DNA of 64,000 bases, taken from assembly GCF_902686445.1 (NCBI RefSeq), contig NC_062213.1:58437491-58501490 (forward strand), written 5' to 3'. Position 1 is the stretch's first letter, and the number at the start of each line of letters is the position of its first letter. Made by a program: the position numbers and the translations under genes. The notes beneath the pieces are model-generated. The model had not been told where the DNA came from. It saw only the letters and a list, made by a program, of their open reading frames with translations, and did not search any database. Positions 21,241-32,215 of the stretch are shown one piece after another. Origin of the DNA: Sciurus carolinensis. Taxonomy: Eukaryota; Chordata; Mammalia; Rodentia; Sciuridae.

Positions 21241-23689
21241 ATAAATGTGCCCAGAGGTCTATATTAATCCAGAATCAGCTAAAGACTAAGTTACTGGTTA
21301 TGAAATGTGGTTTTGACTTTCTTTGAAGCTTCCATAAAATGTTACATATCTTCCTTTTGACAATATTTAATATTAGTTTTTAAAATACTTCTAAAAATTT
21401 GTGTGAATAATCAAACAGAATAGACGCTCACCTGTTTGATTCTAATGATAGTAAAGTTTAGTTTATGGGATGAGTGAGTATATACCAGGGTCTAATTTTA
21501 TCAAGATAATAAGATGGCAGTAATAATCCTGCCCTCCACTTCATACATTTCCACCAGCATTTGATACTCTCAAAATTCAAGTCCCAGAGTAATCACCCTC
21601 ACCCAAAAAACTGAAAGGGTACATACAGGTCCATACATACCACAGGTGTAGTCCCTGGACAGGGAGTTCTTAAGGATATACATTTACGTAATGCATTTAT
21701 TTTAACAGTGTTGGAGAATAGCAACATCACCATCATATATATTTATATATAAAAAGCATAGCTATGCAAGCATGGACTTTTCCATGTAATTTAAAATATA
21801 TCATATTTAACTATTATCATATGAGACCTGTAAATGAGAACACAGTATTTTCTACAATTTCTTATATGTATTTTGACAGATTAAAAACTTCGGAAATCCA
21901 GTAAATTCTGCATTTTATCATATTAGTTTATGATCAGATTATCCTAATTAAAAGAAATAATTGAGCTATTTAAATTGAAAATAGAATGACACAAAGAAAA
22001 ATTACTTAAATCTACAGACTTGTGTTTGTAGATACAGACATCCCATTTTTATTACCACTTTCTTCTATTTTTTACCTTATGAATTATGTCCTTTTTTAAA
22101 AAGATCTACAAGGTCACAAAATGAAAAGATAAAAGTCTACTTCTGTGAAATCAGCTCAGAAATTTCACAAAGAGCCTTAAAGTAATAAATCATGACTCAG
22201 AGAATGTCAGGAAGTTGAAGTAGTGTTCACCTCATTTGAAAGTACATCTTGTTCATTCTGAGAAGTTATAATGCAGCTTTCAGTTCTGGCTTAAAATGGA
22301 CTATTTTTGTCCTCCATTTCTTGGTATAGATGTCATAGAGCTGTTTAATTCTGTTCCTTCTACTGTAACAGCAAACTCTTTTAATAATAACCTGCTAAAT
22401 ATTAAAAGCAGTCAATAGTTACATTTTAGGATTAAAAACAGCGGGGTCCTAATTTTTTAAAATTCATTCAAAGCAAAGAAATCTGATAATCACAGCTTCA
22501 ATACCTGAAAAAAGCAACTGAAAAAAATGAGTTCATCACATTTCTGCAATTATTACATTTTTAATATCTAAGCTGAATTAAAAAAAAATTCCTTAACAAG
22601 TTTTTAAAATTATATTTGATTGAATTCAGGTGCTTCAATTGGTTTTTCTTTGTTTTATTTACCATTTTACATAAAACTTACATTTCACCCAGCTAACTAT
22701 ACAATAAAGAAAGTCTGGTGCAAAAGAGGAGTCAATAAACTTAAGACAATCTTTTGAGACAAGAATGTCTTTGAAAAAAGCATAAGATAAGATTTTATTT
22801 ATTATAAACATACAGCCTAAATGAGAAACATTTAAATGAATAGGACATTTAAGGGAGACTTCAAGGGGAAAATAAAATTTGAACTAAGAATGATTTTGAC
22901 ATTTTAGTAAGAATAGTAATATTTTAATAGTAAGAGACATGTGTACGGGTGGAGTGCATGGATGTGGGTGGGGAGATACTCCAGAGGTAGGAGTAATAAA
23001 ATGAAATACTATTGAAAATGTGAGAGGGGAAAATATTTCTAAGATAGCCAACAGTTCCACTCATTGGGAAAATTTCTAACATTTTGTGGCTAAATGTATA
23101 TATAGAAGAGAACTGTAAAGTTTCAGCATATAATTCATTTTTGCCTTGAGAAAAACAGAGTAGGAGAAACATGTTTGTGGTGAAGATGTTTCATTGGTTT
23201 GTTTTATTATTATTATTTTTTGATATCTTGGAATTAGACAACAGTGAAACAACTGGTCAAAGGCTAATGAATGGTTGCAGATAAAGAAGAAAAACAACCC
23301 TATAAAAGGTTTGTTTTATTTATGCAGATATTAGAAGGCAAAAATGAAGTTATTTTAGGAATGAAATGCCCCTTAGCTCTGCTTCTCTGTCAACCCATAA
23401 GAGAAAATTAAATAAATGACTGTGTTTCTGTTTCTTTAGGAGTGGAAAGAATAGAAGTCATAGATGCATGACCAATAGCATCGTATGCCATCTCTTAATG
23501 CCATCTCGTGTTTTGAAGTAGAGATCTTTGCTTCAACTTTTTAAAATAGTACTGATGATGTCATAGAAGAGCATGTTCAATATTAGACACTTTATCAGTT
23601 AGGGAAGCTGTATTAATGAAGTTACAACCTATATATAAATGTAAATTAGCTATTGCTCCAAGTGGAAGGACACATATACTTAGCTATAT
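21241..23689. other. Unassigned AT-rich stretch, 2.4 kb
   Basis: No repeat family, coding exon or RNA gene that I can name. Short frames at 22924-23297 carry no domain signature. Confidence 0.45.
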
Positions 23690-24022
23690 TTTTCTTTTTT
23701 TATTTCTATTTTTTATATATACATACATGACAGTAAATACATGGAGTAGAATTTATTCTAATTAGGATCACATTCTTGTGGTTGTACTTGATGTGGAGTT
23801 TCACTGGTGGAATATTCACATATGAGAATAGGAAACTTATGTCTGATTTATTCTGTGGTCATTCCTACTCCTATCCCTCCTTTCTTCCTTTCATTTAACT
23901 TTGTCTAATCCAATGATCTTCTGTTCTTCCCCTCTTTAGCATCCCCATATCAAAAAGAACACTCAACTTTTGTTTTTCTGGGGAGTGGCTTATTTCTCTT
24001 AGCATATAATCTCTAGATTCAT

Positions 24023-24765
24023 TCATTTACCAATGAAAGTCATAATTTCATTCTTCTTTATGGCCAATATTCCATTGTGTATACATGCCACATTTTCTTT
24101 ACCCATTTGGTTCCATAGTTTACCTACTGGTAAGTGAGCAGCTATAAATATTGATGTGGCAGCGATACTATAGTATGCTGACCTTAAGTCGTTTAGTTCT
24201 ATACTGAAGACTGTGATAACTGGGTCACATGATGGTTCCCAGTTGTCTGAGAAATCTCCATACTGATTTCCATATTGCTGGAACCAATTTGCAGTCCCAC
24301 CAGCAATGTATACGTGTACCTCTTTCCCCACATCCTTGCCAACATTTACCGTTCCTTGGATTCTTGATAATTGCCATTCTGACTGGAATGAGATGAAATC
24401 TCAGTGTAGTTTTAATTTGCATTTCTCTAACTGTTAGTGATGTTGAACATTTTTTCATATATTTGTTCACAATTTATATTTCTTCTTCTGTGAAGTGTCC
24501 ATTGAGTTCCTTTGTCCATTTACTGTTGGGTTATTTGTTGTTGCTGTTTGGTTGGTTGGTTTTTGTGTGTCTGTATGTGTGTGTTAAGTTTTTTTGAGTT
24601 TTTATATATCCTGGAGATTAATGCTCTATTTGAGGTGCATATGGTAAAGATTTCCCCCCATTCTGTAGGAGCTCTTTTCACATTCTTGATAGTTTCTTTT
24701 GCTGTGAAGAAGTTTTTTAGTTTGATACATTCACATTTATTGATTCTTGATTTTACTTCTTGCAC
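24023..24765 (-). pseudogene. L1 ORF2 C-terminal pseudogene (in the long L1)
   Basis: Minus-strand frames at 24520-24765, 24225-24470 and 24023-24331 together cover the ORF2 C-terminal domain. The middle piece keeps the L1 cysteine motif C-x3-C-x7-H-x4-C ([18 protein letters not shown]). The frames overlap but differ, so at least two frameshifts lie between them. In an intact L1 this part follows the RT and aids RNA binding and retrotransposition. Here it is only a relic. Confidence 0.88.
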
Positions 24766-25167
24766 TTTAGGAGTCTTTTTGAAAAATTTGTTTCCTAAGC
24801 TGACATGGTATAGATTTGTACTGACTTTTTCTTCTATTAGGTGCAGGGTCTCTGATTAATGCCTAGGTCCCTGATTCACTTTGAGTTGAATTTTGTGCAA
24901 GGTGAGAGGGGTTTAATTTTATTTTGCTAAATATGGATTTCCAGTTTTCCCAGGACCTTTTGTTGAAGAGGTTATCTTTTACCAGTATATGTTGTGGGCG
25001 CCCTTGTCTCGTGTGACATAATTGGATTTATGTGGGTTTGCCTGTGTCTTCTATTCTATTCCATTGGTCTTCAGTCTGATTTGGTGCCAATGTCATGCCA
25101 CTTTTGTTAGTATAGTTCTGTTGGATAATATAAGGGCTGATATTGTGATGTCGCCTGCTTCATTTTC

Positions 25168-25910
25168 AAAATAGTTTCTGATAATCATCTGTATTTCAGT
25201 AGTATCCATCATGATATTTCCCTTTGCATCACAAATTTTAGTAATTTGAGTTTTTTCTCTCTTTCTCTTTATTTGTGTGGCTAAGAGTTATCAATTTTAT
25301 TTATTTTTTCAAAGAACCAACTTTTTGTTTTTTAATTATTTCTGATTTATTTTTCAATTTCATTGATTTCTGCTCTGTATTAATTATTTCCTGTCTCGTA
25401 CTGCTTTTGGTGTTGATGTGTTCTTTTTCTAGTGTGTTGAGATGTATTGTTAAATCATGTATTTGGTGACATTCTATCCTTTTAATAAATGAGCTTAATA
25501 TAATCAACTTTCCTCTTAGAATGGCCTTCATAGTGTCTCAGAGGTTTTCATATTTTGGATTGCTATTCTTATATACATCTAAGTAATTTTTTTTTATTTC
25601 ACCCCTGATTCCTTCTGTTTTCCATTCGTCATTCAATACCATATTATTTAGTCTTCAGGTATTAGAGTAGCTTCAATGTGTTATTTTATTGTTGAGTTCT
25701 ATTTTTTTTCCATTATGATCTGATAGAGTGCAAGATATTTTCTCCATTTTTTTTTTATTTACTAAGAGTTGCTTGTGGCCTAGGATATGGTATATTTTAG
25801 AGAAGGATCCATGTGCTGCTGAGGAGAAAGTGTATTCATTCATTGATGGATGAACTATTTTATATATGTCTGTTAAGTCTCAATTATTAATTATATTTTA
25901 GATGTATTGC

Positions 25911-25943
<33 letters not shown>

Positions 25944-26345
25944 TATTTTAGATCTGTCCAGTGGTGGGAGAGTATTATTGTGTTATGGTCTATTTTATCC
26001 TTGGAATTGAGAAGGGTTTGTTTGCGATACATAGATGTTCCATTGTTTGGGTCATAAATATTTATGATTATTATGAGTTCTTGATAAATAATTCCCTTAA
26101 GCAGTATGAAATGTTCTTCTTTGTCCCTTCTGATTAACTTTGACTGGAAATCCACTTTATGAGGATAGAAACCCATGTTTGCTTATAAGATCCATGTGAA
26201 TGATACGTTTCCTCTCATACTTTTACCTTCAGTCTGTAGATGTCTTTGCCTATGAGGTAATTCTCTTGGAGACAGCATATTGTTAGGTCTTGATTTTTAA
26301 AACATCTGCTAGTCTATGTCTTTTGATTGATGAGTTTAGGCCATT
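25168..26345 (-). pseudogene. L1 ORF2 endonuclease and linker pseudogene (in the long L1)
   Basis: The minus-strand frame at 25301-25531 fits the linker between endonuclease and RT. The frame at 25943-26176 fits the endonuclease middle: NIYDPNNGT resembles the family's N-I-Y-A-P-N, but the following GDFN catalytic motif reads SHHW, so catalysis is lost. An ATT microsatellite lies inside at 25911-25945. The piece stops abruptly where RT should begin. Confidence 0.85.
25911..25945 (+). repeat. (ATT)n microsatellite inside L1
   Basis: About 11 ATT/TTA units inside the L1 endonuclease region. Confidence 0.9.
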
Positions 26346-26399
26346 TACTTTCAGTGTTATTACTGAGAAATGATATCCATTACCTGTAATTTTTATTTA

Positions 26400-27400
26400 T
26401 TTATTTATTTTTTAATTTGAATTAATTTCTTCTTTGAATGATTAGTCCTGTAGTGTACTTCTTCCCTTTGTTGGTATTCACTTTGATTTTTTTAATTTCT
26501 TCCTCATGAAATATTTTATTGAGTATATTTTATAGTGAAGGCTTTCTAGTTGTAAATTCTTTTAACTTGTTTATCATAGAAGATTTTTATCACATCATCA
26601 ATTCAAAATCTTAATTTGGATAGATATAGTATTTTTGACAGGCATCCATTTTCTTTCAGAGTTTGATATATATTATTTCAAGACATCCTAGCTTTGAGGG
26701 TCTGGGTTTAAGAATCAGCTGCGATACAGATTGGTTTCCCTCTGAAAGTAACCTGTCATTTTTCTCTTCCAGCCTTTAAAATTTTACATTTACTCTGTAA
26801 TTGGGCATTTTCATAGTGATGTGACTTGGTGTAGGTCTGTTGTAATTTTGTATATTTGGGGTCCTGTAAGTCTCCTGTATATGATTTTCCATTATATTTT
26901 AAGGTTTGGGAAATTTTCTGACATTATTTTATTGAAAAGTTTAAGCATTCCTTCAGATTGTATCTCTGCACCTTCATCTATCCTGATAAATCCTAATTTT
27001 GTCTTTTTGGGTTATCCCAAAATTCTTAGAAGTCCTGTTCATGGTCTCTTAACATCTTTTCTCCAGGGCAAACTTTATTTTTCAGATTGTATATTTTGTC
27101 TTCATTGCCTAAATCTCTGTCTTCCATGTGGTGTAGTCTGTTGGTGATGCTTTCCATTGACTTTTTAATTTGGTTTATTGGTTCCTTCATTTAAAGGATT
27201 TATGCTTGCTTTTGTTTCAGAATCTCTATCTCTTTATTGAAGTGATCTTTCACTCCCTGTAATTCTCTCTGATTTCACTCCTTACATCATTCTTTATCTT
27301 GAAGATTAAATATGCACATTCTAAACTACTTCTCTGACATTTCTTCCACCATGGTGTCAATGGATTCTGTTATTGAAGTATCTTGATTTGGGGAGGAGGT
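26400..27400 (-). pseudogene. L1 ORF1-like region (broken), minus strand
   Basis: Position between the ORF2 start and the 5' UTR, together with plus-strand wording such as 'gtgatgtgacttggtgtagg' and 'tgggttatcccaaaattct', fits the RNA-binding part of L1 ORF1. No long open frame survives on the minus strand; the 108-residue plus-strand frame at 26821-27147 is a shadow. Confidence 0.7.
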
Positions 27401-27990
27401 TTTTCCCTTGCTATTTTCAAGTTATTTGTGTGTCTACCCATCTAACAGTATGGATCTGAGGCAGTAGAGTTTCTACTTATAATTAGACTTATATTGTCCC
27501 TGAATGTTCCAGTACCTCACCATTTGGGAAGAGACAAATAATAACAACAACCAGTTCAAACAATATACAGTCTTAAACCAAATAGTTCCTGCTAGGACAT
27601 CTACAGCCTTGTCACAATAAACATAAATGATATGATCAGATATTGCATATAATTAAAATAGTAAGTTTGCCAAAGGGTTTACAATTTTGAATGGTAGACA
27701 TGGAGAGAACAGAAGTGATGATTATGAGGAAGGAGGAGAGAAGATGGAAGTAAAAACTGAAAGGAAGAGTGAAAGAGAGAACAATAGAGATTGACTATTA
27801 GCAGGAAAAAAAGAGAATCAAGGGAAATGATAAATGAGATAAAATATATATAAATAATGTAAAAATTTTGAAAAATTAAAAGTAAAATAAAAAATAGAAT
27901 AAACAAAAGTGAGATATGCTAATTAAACATCCTAGTCCTCAAAAAACTGATTCATGAAAAATAACTGGCTTCAAAACTGTTAGAAATGAG

Positions 27991-28059
27991 CTGAGGATAT
28001 AGTTCGGTTGGTAGAGTGCTTGCCTCGCAAGCAAAAGGCCCTGGGTTCAATCCCCAGTA

Positions 28060-28061
<2 letters not shown>
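27991..28061 (+). mobile_element. ID SINE with target-site duplication, plus strand
   Basis: A well-preserved ID: A-box-like region TAGTTCGGTTGGTAGAGTGC, B-box-like region GGGTTCAATCCCCAGTAC. A 13-base target-site duplication with one difference flanks it plus its CA tail: TGTTAGAAATGAG at 27978-27990 and TGCTAGAAATGAG at 28093-28105. It lies inside an L1 5' UTR and is therefore younger. Confidence 0.95.

Positions 28062-28091
<30 letters not shown>
28062..28091 (+). repeat. (AC)n tail of the ID element
   Basis: About 15 AC units directly after the ID body and inside its target-site duplication, replacing the usual A-rich tail. Confidence 0.95.
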
Positions 28092-28092
<1 letters not shown>

Positions 28093-29270
28093 TGCTAGAA
28101 ATGAGAAAAAAATATGAATATGTATAAATGTCCATGAACCATCAAGGTCACAATTAACAGAGAAAAGAAAAAAAAATTAAAAAACTCAATTAAATGTTAA
28201 AAATTTGTTTCTGTTGGAGTTCAAAAGATTCAGTTTCCCTTCTCAGTAATGTTAGGCAGAATTTTCTGGAGTATGATGCTTGTCCACCCTCAGGGGGGAT
28301 TGTTGGAGTGAGAGAGTTAAACCACTGGAGGAGGGTTTAGGCTTAGGTTCTAGGCTCTTCATTAAATACCAATTGGTCTGGAGATTTTAAGTCATGGTAC
28401 CTCCAGGGCCCAGCAATTGCAGGTCCACATCAAAAAATTGCACCCCAGGGATCTCCCCTGGGTTCTACTTGTGGTGGAGGAACCAATTTTTAGTCCACAA
28501 GGTCACCTGAGTACCCCATGTTTCCTGGTCTCAAATTTAGTCTCCAAACTCAATCTCTCCCATGCCTGCACTTTTGAATCCTGACAAGGTATGTCTCTAC
28601 CAGCCAGTCCTGCACACAACCAGATTGGAGGGAAGAGGTAGAGCTGGGTGGGTTTCCACAACCAGTTGTCACCTGTGCCAAGCTCTCTCCAATTTGATTT
28701 TTCTCCTGGTCAGTTAGGCATACTCTAAGTTGTGCAGGGTGATTTTGCCAGGCATGTATTTTGGGTCAAACTCAGATCTGCCAGAAATTATCTTCCCTAA
28801 CTTCTGGCCCCTGGGCTGCAGCTACAAAATGACTCCTTCTTCTGTCCACTGCATGCAGCCAGGAGAGAATCTTCTTCTTTCCTGCACAGGATATTGTGCA
28901 GCATACCTTTCTGTTTGGTCAGTGACTTTCTTCTCTAATCTCTCTATACCAAGATATGCCTAAGGACTCCTAAAAATGCAGGTTCCTTTAATTCCCTTAT
29001 CCCTCCACTTTGCTCCCAGAGGGACCACTCTGACTGGTGGCTCCAGCCACAGAGAAGATGTGTCACTGGGAATTTCTTCCTTATTTTGTTATATCGAACC
29101 TCCTGAGTCCCCATTCTGCTTTGAGTGTTCAGCATTAAATTCCAGTAATGTACCCCCACCTTTATTTTTGTTCACCTACATTGCTGAGAAGCTACCTGTC
29201 TGCTTCTTGTTTAACACCCTGGAGTAGCCAGGAAAGCAACCTTCTCTAGTCTGCCATCTTGAAAATCTCC

Positions 29271-29644
29271 ATGAAAACACTTCTTTAGAAATATTTCGTT
29301 AAGTCTGTTAAATAGGCCTCAAAGTGTTTCATTAGTGTGTGTTACATTCCTAATCCCTTCACACCAAATGGTATCACCACCTTTGATGATTATGGTTAAC
29401 AAATATTCCAAATACATTTAAAATGCATTCTACAGAGGATGGTACCTAAGATGAGTATGAGGCCTCCCCAGAGTTGTCTTAAGAATAAGGACATCTTCCA
29501 GAGTACAAATCCAGGAGACAGAAATGGGTGGACATGGGAATTTTCTCCACTGGTAGGCAGCAAGATATTAATGATATGTTATGAACTAGGTCTCTTGCTC
29601 TTATGTTAAAATAGGAGGTTTTATTATAGGTAAACTGCCCCAAT
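29271..29644. other. Unassigned spacer between two L1s
   Basis: No feature recognised. Confidence 0.4.
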
Positions 29645-30440
29645 ATACTCTTTTTTTTAATTATTTATTTACTTTTTAATTTTTTGCAGACTGCATTTTG
29701 ATTCATTGAATACAAATGGGGTACATCATTTCATTTCTATGGTTGTACACAATGTAGATTCATACCATTCATGTAATCATACATGAACATAGGGTAATGA
29801 TGTCTGTCTCATTCCACCACTTTTTATACTCCCCCTCCTTCTCATTTCCTTCTGCATAAGTGCCTCCATTCTTCTCTCACTCCCCTCCCCACCCCACCCC
29901 ACCTCACCCCCTGGCCCATTTTATATCATTCTCCACTTATCAGGGAAAACATTTGGCTTTTGGTTTTTTGGGATTGGCTTATCTCACTTACCATGATATT
30001 CTCCAATTCCACATATTTATTTGCAAATGCCATAATATTATTCTTCTTTATGGCTGAATAATATTCTACTGTGTATATATACCACAGTTTCTTTATCCAT
30101 TCATCTGTTGAAGAGCATCTAGGTTGGTTCCACAATCTATGTATTGTGAATTGAGCTACTATAAACATTGATGTGACTGTGTTACTGTAGCATGCTAATT
30201 TTAAGTCCTTTGGGTAGAGGCCAAGGAGTGGGATAACTGGGTCAAAATGTGGGTCCATTCCAAGTTTTCTGAGAAATCTCCACACTACTTTCCAGAGTGA
30301 CTGAACTAATTTGCAACTCCACTAGCAATGTAAAAGCGTGCCTTTTCCCCCACATTCACACCAACATCTATTATTGTTTTTGTTCTTGATAATAGTCATT
30401 CTAATTGGAGTAAGATGAAATCTAGAGTAGTTTTAATGCT
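29645..30440 (-). mobile_element. 5'-truncated L1, minus strand
   Basis: Poly-T (29650-29657) is followed by the 3'-UTR type GACTGCATTTTGATTCATTG, a C-rich UTR block (29880-29915) and ORF2 C-terminal sequence to about 30440. The 3'-UTR family is the same as at 4270, 48225 and 56645, and differs from the copies at 23690 and 36375. Confidence 0.9.
29926..30285 (-). pseudogene. L1 ORF2 C-terminus, open for 119 codons
   Basis: The best-preserved L1 coding remnant in the window. The minus-strand frame contains FDPVIPLLGLYPKD, W-N-Q-P and DEWIKKLWYIYTVEYYSAIK, ending SQMFSLISGE and a stop, which is the usual ORF2 C-terminus. It starts at an internal Met; the L1 is truncated upstream and the fragment lacks endonuclease, RT and the cysteine motif. 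Confidence 0.9.
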
Positions 30441-32134
30441 CTTCTCTATTGAGAATAGATGATAATTTAACTTGTCATTTATCTAGTAAGTGTTAGACAA
30501 TAATAAACTTCATAAGTATGAAACTGAAAGCAGACACAACTGCTTTGACTTTCAGAAGACCTCGTAAAGGATATGTTTTAGGATCTATTTCTCCTGAAAG
30601 ACTGTGGGTATGAGTGCATTTTGGCTAACTAAGGGAATTTTCTGTTTACACAAGAAAAATAATGTGTATGGACTTTGGGTAATTAAAGAGGAGGGCCATT
30701 ATAAACACATATCTAACTTTAATAGCAAACATTTTCTATTTATTCCAATAACAATAACTTGGTTTTACTTTTTGGAGCTCCCTCTTTTCCATTTTTTGTT
30801 ACATCACTTGACATGGTTTGAATTTTAGCAACTGATAGTGTGGTACAGATAAATCTGGCTAAAAGAATGTACAGATAAACCAATTTGATCCAACAGCATG
30901 AGAGGAAATGTATGTTGTGGCATCTGGAATAGAAGAATCACCTGTCTTTGATGACTTTTTAAGAACCTATCAGGAATAACTACTTCATTTGAGTTGAATT
31001 GTTTACATATGAAGACCAGACAGGGAGAGCATTAACAACTGTAGAGAGAAATACCACATGGATTCCTTAAGCAAACCTCTCAAGGCAGAACATAACAATG
31101 GAAAGAAAGTAGGCTCTTAGTGCCCTGCAGGGGCCCCCAAATCAAGACACATTTTAAATCTAATTTATTTCTGAGATTTAGTTATAGGAGATAATAAGTC
31201 CTCACTTATAATAAATCATTTTGAAATTGATTTTGGTTATTTGAAACTAAAAAAAAAATGACAATTGATTTAAGCTGCTCTTGGATCTTCCAAGGGTGGG
31301 AAGAGCAGAAGTGTGGCAGAAGCAGAACTGTCCTGATTCTTGGACACACCCTGGCTTTCAATCAGAACAATGTTCAGGTCACTTGTCTCCTCCTAGCGTG
31401 GCTTAGGCAAGGGGTGCTAATGAGCTTAGACTGCTACCTACCCTCTGCCACCACTCCCTGCTCCTGACACACAGATTCTCACCTGTGTAAGAAAGTGATG
31501 GTGAGTGGGGGTGACGGTGACCTATGAGGAGCATCAGTAGATGTGGCTTCAAATTCCATATCTTCTGATTGGCAAAGCAGTTCTGTTTTTATATCTTCAT
31601 TCATTAGATATTCCATTAAAATTCAGTTGAAGTAAAAAGAACATTCAGTTACTTAAAAGAAATTTAGAATCAAACATTTTAAATCTAGACTCATCCAAAT
31701 TCCACAACTCAAAAATATTTATTTTTCTGCTAAGGACACAAATCTAAATGTGTGAAAGTCACAAAACCAGGAAACCAAAGATGGACTAAGACAAGGATCT
31801 CTTTGAACATATCAGGATATGGATGTACCTGTAAAATTGCACAAGTATAAGCTCTGGATTTACTGTTTTCATTGTGTCATTCTTTGGAATAGCTTTCACT
31901 TAATAACTGCCTCTTAAGGAAATTTTCCTCCTGCATGTAAGTAATCAAATGAGATCCATCTTGAGGCTACTTGCTGGGGAGACACTTAAATCCATGCAAA
32001 AAAAAAATGTAGCAAGTCAAGTTTAGACTCTGAATATCTCCTCTCTGAGTTCTGAATTAGAATGAATTTTTGATCACTCAATTCAGCATTGACTACTGAG
32101 GCTTTTTACAAAGATATAAAGATAAAACCTCCAG
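30441..32134. other. Unassigned sequence, 1.7 kb
   Basis: No repeat family recognised. A moderately GC-rich stretch at 31260-31500 contains a 69-codon frame without motifs; I do not call it a gene. Confidence 0.45.
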
Positions 32135-32215
32135 AAGGTGCTGAGGTATAGTTCAACTCTCTAGAACATACAAGGACCTGGATTTTATTCTCAGCTCTGC
32201 TAAAAAACAAATCAA
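32135..32215 (+). mobile_element. Diverged ID SINE, plus strand
   Basis: GTGCTGAGGTATAGTTCAAC and 'gacctggattttattctcag' are recognisable ID box regions with an A-rich AAACAAATC tail. Clearly older than the ID at 27991. Confidence 0.75.

Larger units (their letters stand above)
23690..29270 (-). mobile_element. Long L1 with 5' end present, RT core deleted, minus strand
   Basis: From high to low coordinate: a 5' end (29270) reading GGAGATTTTCAAGATGGCAG on the minus strand, a 5' UTR of about 1.8 kb with a pyrimidine-rich block (27660-27960 in plus view is purine-rich), an ORF1-like region (about 27400-26400), the ORF2 endonuclease and linker (about 26345-25168), then an abrupt switch near 25168 to the ORF2 C-terminal part, and a 3' UTR ending in A/T-rich sequence near 23690. 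The 5.6 kb length includes an ID (27991-28061). All frames are broken, so it is immobile. No target-site duplication could be fixed. Confidence 0.88.
27460..29270 (-). promoter_or_regulatory. L1 5' UTR with YY1-like site at its start
   Basis: The minus strand begins GGAGATTTTCAAGATGGCAG. CAAGATGGC (29253-29261 on the minus strand) is the core of the YY1 site found at the start of human and other L1 5' UTRs. The remainder is relatively GC-rich (28200-29250), then strongly pyrimidine-rich. An internal L1 promoter is inferred; activity is unknown. Confidence 0.6.

Noticed and set aside
26821..27147. 108-codon plus-strand frame
   Set aside because: Opposite strand of the L1 ORF1-like region; a shadow.
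20333..28061. tRNA-like A and B boxes at 20333-20417 and 27991-28061
   Set aside because: These are ID SINEs, shown by poly-A/CA tails and target-site duplications. No cloverleaf or anticodon stem could be drawn.
28730..29227. Overlapping frames on both strands in a GC-richer stretch
   Set aside because: The stretch is the L1 5' UTR; composition alone keeps the frames open.
31258..31467. 69-codon frame in unassigned sequence
   Set aside because: No recognisable domain, no splice or processed-gene features, and no homologue I know.
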